Below, one piece after another: positions 54,647-63,089 of a stretch of DNA of 64,000 bases. The translations under genes and the position numbers were made by a program. The DNA lies in assembly GCF_963676065.1 (NCBI RefSeq), contig NZ_OY780933.1, positions 372,001 through 436,000 of the forward strand, in the 5' to 3' direction. Numbering within the stretch: the stretch's first letter is position 1; the number at the start of each line of letters is the position of its first letter. The DNA comes from Maridesulfovibrio sp. Its GTDB lineage: Bacteria > Desulfobacterota > Desulfovibrionia > Desulfovibrionales > Desulfovibrionaceae. The notes below the pieces were generated by a model. That model was not told where the DNA came from, searched no databases, and saw only the letters and a list, made by a program, of their open reading frames with translations.

Positions 54647-55986
54647 TAAGCCACGCCAAAATTCTTATTGTCGATGACGAGGCAATCGCCAGAGACAACC
54701 TGAAACATATCCTTACTGAAGAAGGACACACAATAACCACAGTAGGCTCAGGTACAGAGGCACTACAGCAGATCGGGAAAAACGAATTTGAGCTGGTACT
54801 GACCGACCTTATGCTTCCCGGCATGAACGGCATCGAACTTCTTGAACACATCAAGGAGATGCAACCCTCCACTCAGGTCATTGTTATCACCGGGCACGCA
54901 ACGGTGGACACGGCTGTTATCGCCATGCAGAAAGGCGCGCATTCATACATCGCCAAGCCATTAAATATCAATGAACTGAAAGCGCAGGTCTTCAATGCAC
55001 TGGAACGACAGGCTCTTTCTGTGGAGGTGCTCCGTTTACGGCAGGTGCTTAAAGCGGGTAAGCAGGACTTTCCACTTGTCGGGCAGAGTGACCAGATCAC
55101 GAAGCTGAAAAAAACCATCGGCCAGTTGGCTCACATGGACTGCAACGTTCTCATTCAGGGGGAGACAGGAACAGGTAAGGAACTCATCGCTCAGGGAATT
55201 CATATGCTCAGCTCCCGATCCGAAGAGCGCTTCATGGCCATCAACTGCGGAACATTCACCGCCGAGTTGATGGATAAGGAACTTTTCGGGCATGAAAGGG
55301 AAGCATTCACCGGGGCGCAGCGCGGACAGAAAGGTATTCTGGAAGTAGCCAACAGCGGAACGGTATTTTTTGACGAGATGAGTGAACTGCCCCTGAACAT
55401 GCAGGTTAAGCTGTTGCGGGTTCTTCAGGAACGGACTTTTCTCCGGGTCGGCGGAACTCAGGAAATTCCTGTTGATATCCGTGTCGTTTCCGCTACAAAC
55501 TGTGACCTGAAAGAAGAAGTGGAAAAAGGAACTTTCCGGCAGGACCTTTTCTATCGCTTGAATGTGGTAACCCTCTCAGCTCCGCCGCTGAGGGAACACC
55601 GGGAAGATATCCCCGTACTGATGGGACATTTTCTGGAAAAACACCGCACGGAAACCCAGAATATCGACACCATTTCTCAGGAAACGCTCGATATATTAAT
55701 GAACTATTCCTTTCCCGGAAATGTGCGTGAGCTGGAGAATATTTCGCAACGCGCGCTGGCACTGGCCCGCGGAACAATTTTTACGCCGGACCTGCTGCCT
55801 GAAGAAATTCGCAACATCGACCGGGGCGCTCCGATGCAAACACTTGAAGAAGTGGAAATAAACCACATCCAGAAAGTAATGCTGGCGACAAACGGCAACA
55901 AGACACAGGCTGCCAAGATACTCGGTATCGACCGAGTCTCGCTGTGGCGTAAAATGAAAAAGCTGGGACTGGAAAAAGACAGTTAG
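54643..55986 (+). CDS. NtrC-family sigma-54-dependent response regulator
   Basis: The 447-residue regulator has a receiver (1-120; D55 in LTDLMLPGMNG, Lys about 105), an AAA+ domain (about 145-375) with Walker A GETGTGKE (173-180) and Walker B VFFDE (241-245), and a Fis-type HTH (about 405-445; TQAAKILGIDRVSLWRKM). The sigma-54 contact loop reads EAFTGA (220-225) rather than GAFTGA. The first GATGA-like coupling to the kinase gene means they are one operon. The stop TAG overlaps the TAA of the convergent Lon-like gene by two bases. Its targets are not evident, and no strong -24/-12 site was found nearby. Confidence 0.95.
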   Translation: MISHAKILIVDDEAIARDNLKHILTEEGHTITTVGSGTEALQQIGKNEFELVLTDLMLPGMNGIELLEHIKEMQPSTQVIVITGHATVDTAVIAMQKGAHSYIAKPLNINELKAQVFNALERQALSVEVLRLRQVLKAGKQDFPLVGQSDQITKLKKTIGQLAHMDCNVLIQGETGTGKELIAQGIHMLSSRSEERFMAINCGTFTAELMDKELFGHEREAFTGAQRGQKGILEVANSGTVFFDEMSELPLNMQVKLLRVLQERTFLRVGGTQEIPVDIRVVSATNCDLKEEVEKGTFRQDLFYRLNVVTLSAPPLREHREDIPVLMGHFLEKHRTETQNIDTISQETLDILMNYSFPGNVRELENISQRALALARGTIFTPDLLPEEIRNIDRGAPMQTLEEVEINHIQKVMLATNGNKTQAAKILGIDRVSLWRKMKKLGLEKDS

Positions 55987-58028
55987 CCCATTGCTATTTT
56001 CAAAGCCTCTTCCAGACTGCCCACAAGTCTGACGTCCAGTTTTTCAAGGACTTCAGGCTCAAGACGCTCCACCGCCGAAGCGCATTGCTCCGGGAGAACA
56101 ACTGTGCGGACTCCGGCCCTGACTGCCGCCATGACTTTCTCACGCACTCCGCCCACTGCAAGAACATCGCCGTGTAGTGAAATTTCGCCGCTGAAAGCCA
56201 TATCCTGTGGAACAGGCCGCCCGGACAGCTGCGAAAGAACAGCCACGGCAATGGTCACTCCTGCGGACGGGCCTTCCTTAGTGACCGCTCCCGCGGGTAT
56301 ATGTACATGTATGTCCGAAGATTCAAAAAAATCACTGGAAAGATCAAACTTGGCTGCGTTTGAACGCAGAAAACTCAGAGCAGTCTGCGCGGATTCCCGG
56401 AGGACCTCACCGAGTGACCCCGTCAGAATAAGATTTTTGTTCCCGTGCATTCTGGCTGCTTCCACAAAAATAATCTCGCCGCCGTTCTCCGACCAGACCA
56501 GCCCGGTGGCGACGCCCTCTTTCAAAACGTCTCCGACACTGGCCCTGAAATGCGGCGGCGGTCCCATCAACTTTACCAGATCGTCCGGTGAAACCTTGAG
56601 CGGCTCGGTTCCGGCGTCTTCCAGCTTGCGTCTTGCCAGCTTACGGCAAAGAGCAGCAATCTGTTTCTCCAGTCCTCGCAGTCCTGCTTCACGGGTATAA
56701 TCAACCAGCACCTTCGCCAGCACACCCGGCTCAAGCTCGACATCATGCAAGGTAAAGCCATGCTTTTTCAATTGCTCAGGCAGCATGAAGTCCTGAGCTA
56801 TCCTGATTTTCTCGCTGGTGGTGTAGCTGGAAAATTCTATCATCTCCATCCGGTCGCGCAATGGACCGGGAATACGATCAAGGATATTCGCAGTGACTAT
56901 GAATAAGACCCCGGAAAGATCAAAGGGCAACCCGAGATAATGATCTACAAAAGCCGAATTCTGCTCTGGATCAAGTATTTCGAGAAACACAGACGAGGCA
57001 TCACCCTGAAAATCCTGAATAATCTTATCCATCTCATCCAGCATGATAACCGGATTGCGGACTCCCGACTTCTGAATACTCTGTAGCAGACGGCCGGCCA
57101 TGGCCCCCACATATGTACGTCGATGGCCGCGAAGTTCCGACTCGTCCCGAAGACCGGCCATGGACATACGGATAAATTTTCGGCCCATAGCTTCGGCAAT
57201 AGCCCGGCCTATGGACGTTTTACCTGTTCCGGGAGGGCCGCTGAAGCACAGGACAGGCCCCTGAACCCCTTGAAGGCGCTGATTTCTGCCTAGCAAATCG
57301 TTAACATATTCACGCAAACGGGTCAGGTTTACCGGTTTACCGAGATATTGATCGGCTCCTTTTTTCATCGCCTCAACTGCGGTCTTTACCGTGGCGTACC
57401 CGGTAAGCATAATGACTCCGGTATCCGGCCAACGGCTGCGCACCGTCTCCAAAAGCTCAAGGCCGTCCATCCCATCCATTTTTAAATCTGTAACAACAAC
57501 ATCAGCGGGCTCTTCTTCCATGGCGGCGACAGCTTCAAGTCCGTTTGCCACATTTCGTACTGTAAATCCTTCATGCTCAAATATGATAGAAAGATTCTCA
57601 CGGGCGATCACCTCATCATCCGCGATAATCAGGTTCGGGTTGATTTGGCTACGCAGATTTTTAACGGCAAGAAACTCTAGTATACGCTCTTTTACATTGT
57701 TTAAGCCGTAATGCCGGGCATCCAGAACTTCGGTAGCCCTCTGGACGTCCAGATCATCTTTTGTCGTTTCATTCCATGGCAGGGAAAGGATAAAATCAAG
57801 ATACGCATAAGACTGGGAAAATTCCGGCGAAGTGCTATCCGATTTGAGAAGTCGTTCACATTCATCACGGGCTGCATCCAAAACAGCGTCCGGCAAGTCC
57901 GCAGCCTCAACTCTTTTAGATATTTCCTCCGCCACAGTGTCAGGAACCTGTACCTGCTCAGGAGGATTAACCGGTTTAGCTTCATCGACGCCTATCTCAC
58001 CAGTATTTTTTTTACTAAACCACTTCAT
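55983..58028 (-). CDS. Lon-like ATP-dependent protease with a receiver domain inserted before the ATPase
   Basis: The 681-residue protein keeps a short Lon helical segment (about 65-125, with YLDFILSLPWNETTKDDLDV and HYGLNNVKERILEFLAV), but has no N-terminal Lon substrate-binding domain. At 131-247, where Lon normally runs straight into the Walker A strand, there is a complete receiver: D137/D138, phospho-acceptor D181 (VTDLKMDGMDG) and K231. AAA+ follows with Walker A GPPGTGKT (264-271) and Walker B VIMLDEMDK, then the Lon peptidase domain with Ser588 (EGPSAG) and Lys631 (REK), the full catalytic dyad. I chose ATG 58028, with GGAGG five bases upstream, over an ATG eleven codons earlier. It converges on the sigma-54 regulator gene. 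Confidence 0.92.
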   Translation of the reverse strand: MKWFSKKNTGEIGVDEAKPVNPPEQVQVPDTVAEEISKRVEAADLPDAVLDAARDECERLLKSDSTSPEFSQSYAYLDFILSLPWNETTKDDLDVQRATEVLDARHYGLNNVKERILEFLAVKNLRSQINPNLIIADDEVIARENLSIIFEHEGFTVRNVANGLEAVAAMEEEPADVVVTDLKMDGMDGLELLETVRSRWPDTGVIMLTGYATVKTAVEAMKKGADQYLGKPVNLTRLREYVNDLLGRNQRLQGVQGPVLCFSGPPGTGKTSIGRAIAEAMGRKFIRMSMAGLRDESELRGHRRTYVGAMAGRLLQSIQKSGVRNPVIMLDEMDKIIQDFQGDASSVFLEILDPEQNSAFVDHYLGLPFDLSGVLFIVTANILDRIPGPLRDRMEMIEFSSYTTSEKIRIAQDFMLPEQLKKHGFTLHDVELEPGVLAKVLVDYTREAGLRGLEKQIAALCRKLARRKLEDAGTEPLKVSPDDLVKLMGPPPHFRASVGDVLKEGVATGLVWSENGGEIIFVEAARMHGNKNLILTGSLGEVLRESAQTALSFLRSNAAKFDLSSDFFESSDIHVHIPAGAVTKEGPSAGVTIAVAVLSQLSGRPVPQDMAFSGEISLHGDVLAVGGVREKVMAAVRAGVRTVVLPEQCASAVERLEPEVLEKLDVRLVGSLEEALKIAMG

Positions 58029-58522
58029 GTATCCTCCTCGAAATGATGTCTTTTGCCACACTGAAAGACTGATTTTATCTCAATCCAGTCCGCCCTTCTT
58101 CATCGTATCACTAAAACATCCACGCTGTGAACGTTGCATCATGAAACGATACCGCGCAAGATTGTTCTTTTTGGCACAAAATACTGTAATTTCATATTAA
58201 CATAATGTATTTATTAATAATATTGGAAATATTTTACATCTAATATATAAAATATCTGTAATTAATCGACTTATTTCCTGAAAGAAAGCAAAAGAAACGT
58301 TGCAAATTGAAACGCCATATTTCAAGTGTCCAATCTCCAATCCGCGTTAAACTGTGATTTCTCCAACTCAACATATTGCACATTGCAACATCAAAAAACT
58401 TGTCTTTATCAACCAAAATACTCAACATGCTGTTTTAATTGTATTTTAATGTCACAAAGTCGTTGGCATGGATATTGATCTAACGAGGCTAGACCTAAGG
58501 AAGGAAAAAGCCAGGAGGTACC
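58029..58522. other. AT-rich 494-bp intergenic gap upstream of the USP-like and Lon-like genes
   Basis: There is no convincing gene; the one small minus-strand frame near 58240-58428 has no ribosome site or family match. The centre (58195-58260) is strongly AT-rich and contains an inverted repeat ATATTTTA (58229-58236) / TAAAATAT (58248-58255). A weak sigma-54-like site, TTGGCAT to TTGAT, lies at 58464-58479. It must hold divergent promoters for the flanking genes. Confidence 0.5.
58464..58479 (+). promoter_or_regulatory. Weak sigma-54-like promoter candidate
   Basis: TGGCAT and TTGAT are spaced like a -24/-12 element (consensus TGGCAC-N5-TTGC), but the key GC of the -12 is replaced by GA. 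It lies 44 bp before the USP-like gene, close to the sigma-54 regulator. The match is poor. Confidence 0.2.
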
Positions 58523-59134
58523 ATGGCCACAGGACAAAGCTTTATTGGGCTACTGGAACGTTTTTACGCATCAAAAGCAGCTAATCAATGCAACACCTGT
58601 AACGTTGGCTTATGGGCCATCAACCGGGATCAAACCTTGACCAAGCCAAAAGATAGGGGGTTTCTCTTGAAAAATTTATTGAACCGCTTCAGATCAAACA
58701 GCGGAAAAATGGAAGTTTCACAAGACGAAAACTGTTCAATGATCAACAGCCTTTCTAAAAAGACATGTGCAGGCGGAAAAATTTTAGTTGTAAGCAAGGG
58801 TGCTGCATTCTCCGGCAACGTCGTCAGCTACGCAGTTGAAATGGCAGCCAGAACTCAAAGCAGCCTTGTTGCCCTTAATTTGGATGAACAGGGTGCTGAT
58901 TTCAACAATTTCTGCTCCAAGTCTGAGGAAAACATTTCCCACTTCTCAAGCAAAGCTAAAGAAGCAGGACTTCTTTTCGCACATGTTGTTAAACAGGGTG
59001 CTGAAGATTCTGTCGTAGCCGCGCTTCATGAAGAAGACGGCGGGGTCCGGTATGTAATGGAAGATGTGGCCAAACACAAGTCCGCAGGAAGAGCCATTCC
59101 AGTTTACACTCGAGCGATGATGCGGGTTAAATAG
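58523..59134 (+). CDS. Universal stress protein-like, with an unusual N-terminal extension
   Basis: The 203-residue protein has a C-terminal part (about 85-195) with USP-like alternating strands and helices: GKILVVSKGAAFSGNVVSYAVEMA, SSLVALNLDE, then AKEAGLLFAHVVKQG. The usual nucleotide-binding GxxG and G(S/T) motif near the end is not visible, so it may not bind ATP. The first 80 residues have no family match but hold a CNTC motif (23-26) and a basic stretch. AGGAGG precedes the ATG by four bases. It sits 39 bp upstream of an SLC13/RCK permease gene and may regulate it. Confidence 0.65.
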   Translation: MATGQSFIGLLERFYASKAANQCNTCNVGLWAINRDQTLTKPKDRGFLLKNLLNRFRSNSGKMEVSQDENCSMINSLSKKTCAGGKILVVSKGAAFSGNVVSYAVEMAARTQSSLVALNLDEQGADFNNFCSKSEENISHFSSKAKEAGLLFAHVVKQGAEDSVVAALHEEDGGVRYVMEDVAKHKSAGRAIPVYTRAMMRVK

Positions 59135-59173
59135 CCCGGCTTCGTTGCCGTTTCAGAACTATAAGGGAAACAA

Positions 59174-60973
59174 ATGACTCCAGAAATTCTACTAGTTATG
59201 GGGGTACTGGCCTTCGCAGTACTCCTCTTCATATTCGAATGGGTGAGGGTCGACGTTGTCGGCATCATCATGATGGTATTGCTGCCCCTGCTCGGTCTTG
59301 TCACTCCTAAACAGGCAATCAGCGGCTTGAGCAGTAACGCCGTCGTCTCAATCATCGCAGTCATCATTATCGGGGCAGGTCTGGATAAGACCGGAGTTAT
59401 GAACTCCCTTGCAAGAGTTATCCTGAAATTCGCGGGAAAAAGCGAAACCAGAATTATGGCTCTTATTGCCGGAACCGTATCCATTATCTCAGGATTTATG
59501 CAGAACATCGGCGCAGCGGCCCTGTTCCTGCCTGCGGCAAAACGTATCGGTAACCAGACTGGAGTCCCTATCGGCAGATTGCTCATGCCCATGGGCTTCT
59601 GTGCGATTATCGGTGGCTGTCTCACTCTTGTAGGTTCCAGCCCGCTGATTCTTCTGAATGATCTTATGGTCGTAGGTGGAAAACACTACGAGCCGTTCGG
59701 AATGTTTGGAGTTACCCCCATAGGACTGGCTCTGCTTGTTGCAGCGCTGATCTACTTCATGCTGCTGGGACGTTTCATCCTTCCCAATCAGGATGTAGCG
59801 GAAAACTCCGGTCCCATGTCCGAACTGCTTTCCAATACTTACGGCGGAATCGGCTCACTTTATGAGCTGCATGTTCCCGAAAACTGGGAATGTGATCATG
59901 ACCTTATGGGTCTTGAACTTCGCCCTATCTACTTTTCAACAGTAGTAGCTATTGCACGCGAAAGAGGCAAGAATCATAAAATAGCTCCTGATGCGCTGGA
60001 AAAGATACTGCCCGGTGACCATCTGGCTGTAGTCGGTCCTATTGAATTCGTTCAAGCAATGGCTGCGGAATACGGATGGGACCTTAAGGAAGACCTTGAG
60101 ACTTTTGCCGAAGAACTTTCTCCCAACAATGCAGGAATCATGGAAGGTCTCATCACCCCCCGTTCCGAACTGGTGGGCATGACTCTTCGTGAACTGGGTA
60201 TCCGCAAGCGTTTTCAGGTTTCCCCCATGGCTATTTTCAGAGGGGAAAAACTGTTCATCAGCGGACTGACCGATATCACCCTTGAGTCCGGGGACGCCTT
60301 GCTGCTCCACGGTCGCTGGGAAATGTTCCACATGCTCAAAGACAGACCGGATTTCGTCTTTACCGAAGAGGTAAAAGGAGAAATCCTGCGGGCCGATAAA
60401 GCTAAACTGGCTCTCATGTGGCTGGCGGTATCACTTGTGATGATTCTCGGCCTGCATATCCAGCTTTCCATCGCACTGCTCACCGGTGCTCTGGGTATGA
60501 TTCTGACCAAAGTTCTGAGCATTGACGAAGCATACCAGTCCGTTGACTGGATGACAGTCTTCCTGCTCGGAGGACTTATTCCTCTGGGTATGGCCTTTGA
60601 GAATACCGGAGCTGCAAAATACATTGCCGATACTATCATGGCTGCACTGGGACATCCTTCGTCCCTGATTCTGCTGACCGTTATCGGCGCACTGACCTCG
60701 TTCTTCACTCTGGTAGCTTCAAACGTCGGCGCAACCGTACTTCTGGTTCCGTTGTCGATGAACATGGCCCTCAATGCCGGGGTTGATCCACGCATAGCGG
60801 CGCTTACTGTAGCGGTGGCGGCATCCAACACATTCGTGCTGCCAACACATCAGGTAAACGCTCTCATCATGCGACCCGGTGGGTACAAAACAATCGACTA
60901 TGTACGAGCCGGGACAGGGATGACCATCCTCTACATGGCGGTAATGATCTTCGCCATTATGACGCTCTACTAA
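59174..60973 (+). CDS. SLC13-family permease with RCK C-terminal (TrkA-C) regulatory domains
   Basis: The 599-residue membrane protein has about ten helices in two halves. The first half starts with LVMGVLAFAVLLFIFEWVRVDVVGI. Two soluble RCK-C-like domains sit in the central loop (about 225-395; EILPGDHLAVVGPIEF and TLESGDALLLHGRW are the strand-turn marks). The second half carries the SLC13/DASS pattern VASNVGATVLLVPLS and NTFVLPTHQVNALIM. Members of this family move sulfate, di-/tricarboxylates or other anions, usually with sodium; the substrate here is not clear. It is followed by a strong terminator, then NhaB. Confidence 0.88.
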   Translation: MTPEILLVMGVLAFAVLLFIFEWVRVDVVGIIMMVLLPLLGLVTPKQAISGLSSNAVVSIIAVIIIGAGLDKTGVMNSLARVILKFAGKSETRIMALIAGTVSIISGFMQNIGAAALFLPAAKRIGNQTGVPIGRLLMPMGFCAIIGGCLTLVGSSPLILLNDLMVVGGKHYEPFGMFGVTPIGLALLVAALIYFMLLGRFILPNQDVAENSGPMSELLSNTYGGIGSLYELHVPENWECDHDLMGLELRPIYFSTVVAIARERGKNHKIAPDALEKILPGDHLAVVGPIEFVQAMAAEYGWDLKEDLETFAEELSPNNAGIMEGLITPRSELVGMTLRELGIRKRFQVSPMAIFRGEKLFISGLTDITLESGDALLLHGRWEMFHMLKDRPDFVFTEEVKGEILRADKAKLALMWLAVSLVMILGLHIQLSIALLTGALGMILTKVLSIDEAYQSVDWMTVFLLGGLIPLGMAFENTGAAKYIADTIMAALGHPSSLILLTVIGALTSFFTLVASNVGATVLLVPLSMNMALNAGVDPRIAALTVAVAASNTFVLPTHQVNALIMRPGGYKTIDYVRAGTGMTILYMAVMIFAIMTLY

Positions 60974-60993
60974 ACGTACAAAGAGTAAATACC

Positions 60994-61030
60994 ACGAAAG
61001 GCCGGGATATTCCCGGCCTTTCGTAATTTG
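60994..61030 (+). terminator. Terminator after the SLC13-type permease
   Basis: A perfect 14-bp stem, ACGAAAGGCCGGGA (60994-61007) with TCCCGGCCTTTCGT (61011-61024), has a 3-base loop and is followed by AATTTG. The T run is short, but the stem is very strong. Confidence 0.75.
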
Positions 61031-61121
61031 TACTTTGCCGCCCCAAACCAAACCGGAAGAAGGCAGCCCTTAAATATGCTTTCCTCAAAAGATCCGGTAA
61101 TGATGTAAAAAGGAGTTTCTT

Positions 61122-62744
61122 ATGGAGCCCACTTTTCTGCAATCACTGGGTAGTAACTTTCTCGGCCATGCTCCCAATTGGTACAAGAAAGTAATTATTG
61201 CCTTCCTCATATTAAATCCTGTGCTTATGTTCACAGCCGGCCCTATTGTCGCCGGCTGGGCGCTTATTGCCGAATTCATTTTTACTCTGGCAATGGCTCT
61301 CAAATGCTATCCCCTGCCCGCAGGTGGTTTACTGGCGCTGGAAGCTGTCGTGCTGGGTATGACTTCAGCGGAAACCATCTATCATGAAGCTTTGAACAAT
61401 TTCGAAGTTATCCTGCTGCTGATATTCATGGTGGCCGGTATTTATTTCATGAAAGAGTTTCTACAGTTCACCTTCACCCGTATTCTGGTGAGAGTTCAGT
61501 CCAAGATACTAATTTCACTGATGTTCTGTTTTGCAGGCGCATTCCTTTCCGCTTTTCTGGACGCACTGACTGTAACCGCCGTCATTATCGCTGTGGCCTA
61601 CAGCTTCTACAACATCTACCACCGATTCGCTTCAGGAAAGACCATGAACTGTGATCATGATCTCTGCAGCGACAACGCCGTGGTTGAGAAGAACCGTCAG
61701 GATCTGGTCGAATTCAGAGCCTTCCTGCGTAACCTGATGATGCATGGCGCTGTGGGAACCGCGCTGGGTGGAGTCTGCACTCTGGTGGGTGAACCACAGA
61801 ACCTGCTTATCGGCGGAGAAATGGGCTGGCATTTTGTAGAATTCTTTCTTGAAGTCATGCCGGTATCGCTGCCTGTTCTGGGTGTGGGACTGCTGACCTG
61901 TGTTTTCGTGGAACAATTCCACCTCTTCGGATACGGAGCGAAACTGCCCGGGGATATCCGTTCCCACCTGCTGGAAACAGCGGTAGAAATGGAAGAAAAA
62001 GAAGGACAGAGAGGCAAAACCAGATTGCTTATCCAGACCCTTACCGGTATCTGGCTCGTTGCTGCTTTAGCATTTCACCTTGCGGCAGTTGGTATCATCG
62101 GCCTCTCGGTAATTATCATTCTGACCTCCATGAACGGGTACATCGAAGAACACCAGCTTGGTAAGGCTTTTGAAGAAGCCCTGCCCTTCACGGCATTGCT
62201 GGTCGTCTTCTTTTCAATTGTAGCCGTTATTCATGATCAGGGAATCTTCCATCCCATCATTGAATTTGTACTCAGCATGAAAGGACAGGCACAGCTTGTA
62301 GCATACTACCTTGCAAACGGCCTGCTCTCCGCAATTTCAGATAACGTCTTTGTAGCTACTGTCTACATCTCAGAAACCAAACTTCACTTCATCAACCTGC
62401 TTGGAACACTACCGGATATAGGCATGACCGGTCAGGCTCTGATGGAAAAGCTCACCGATCCGCATCTGATGCGGGCCGATGTTGTTGCAGGAATGCCTCA
62501 AGCTACCGCATCCAAGGCGCTTGAGATCATGCATCAGTTCGACAAGCTTGCCGTAGCCATCAACACTGGAACCAACATCCCCAGTGTGGCAACCCCTAAC
62601 GGACAGGCCGCTTTTCTGTTTCTCCTGACCTCTGCCCTTGCTCCGGTCATAAGGCTTTCTTATGGCCGGATGGTAATGCTCGCATTGCCATATACCATCA
62701 CCATGTCCATAACTGGACTCTTGGCTGTAAATTACTTTTTGTAA
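61122..62744 (+). CDS. nhaB: Na+/H+ antiporter NhaB
   Basis: This 540-residue antiporter closely follows E. coli NhaB throughout: [85 protein letters not shown] and the C-terminal [21 protein letters not shown]. It exchanges external protons for internal sodium and so helps sodium tolerance and pH control. An AAAAGGAG ribosome site precedes the ATG. It is a single gene between two hairpins; a sodium-rich habitat is consistent with its presence. Confidence 0.97.
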   Translation: MEPTFLQSLGSNFLGHAPNWYKKVIIAFLILNPVLMFTAGPIVAGWALIAEFIFTLAMALKCYPLPAGGLLALEAVVLGMTSAETIYHEALNNFEVILLLIFMVAGIYFMKEFLQFTFTRILVRVQSKILISLMFCFAGAFLSAFLDALTVTAVIIAVAYSFYNIYHRFASGKTMNCDHDLCSDNAVVEKNRQDLVEFRAFLRNLMMHGAVGTALGGVCTLVGEPQNLLIGGEMGWHFVEFFLEVMPVSLPVLGVGLLTCVFVEQFHLFGYGAKLPGDIRSHLLETAVEMEEKEGQRGKTRLLIQTLTGIWLVAALAFHLAAVGIIGLSVIIILTSMNGYIEEHQLGKAFEEALPFTALLVVFFSIVAVIHDQGIFHPIIEFVLSMKGQAQLVAYYLANGLLSAISDNVFVATVYISETKLHFINLLGTLPDIGMTGQALMEKLTDPHLMRADVVAGMPQATASKALEIMHQFDKLAVAINTGTNIPSVATPNGQAAFLFLLTSALAPVIRLSYGRMVMLALPYTITMSITGLLAVNYFL

Positions 62745-62772
62745 TTTCGCCATGCCGCACAGAAGCGGACGC

Positions 62773-62811
62773 CCTCTTTCTCCGGCGGATCTCCACTGCC
62801 GGAGAAAGGGG
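62773..62811 (+). other. Long hairpin downstream of nhaB
   Basis: CCTCTTTCTCCGGC (62773-62786) pairs with GCCGGAGAAAGGGG (62798-62811), 14 bp with one G-T pair and an 11-base loop. No T run follows, so termination would need help. It lies 28 bp after the stop codon. Confidence 0.6.
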
Positions 62812-63089
62812 ACAAGCGTTCACCCTAGCTGATTCAACTTTCCTCCGTACTCACTAAGCCACTTCCCATCAGTAAACATATCCTCGGTAAAGCCGCCGTC
62901 ATTCTTAACTCATGTTTTGTTCAGCAACTGAGTACTAATATTCATTATTGAAATATTATGTTAGTCTCAGATAAAAGGATAGAATCAATCTGACTCATAA
63001 ACGATTGCAGTACATAATTTTACCTGCAATGGAAGTATAAACGCAAATTCCACACGGATTTCCAGCCGGAAAATTCGGGAGGATGCCCA
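62812..63089. other. Intergenic region upstream of the PAS sensor gene
   Basis: There is no gene here; together with the hairpin before it, this makes 345 bp between nhaB and the PAS sensor gene. A possible sigma-70 promoter reads TTGAAA (62948-62953) and GATAAA (62970-62975) at 16-bp spacing, which would give a leader of about 108 bases. Nothing else was recognised. Confidence 0.35.

Noticed and set aside
58240..58428. Small minus-strand frame in the AT-rich gap
   Set aside because: No ribosome site, no family match, and it lies in low-complexity sequence.
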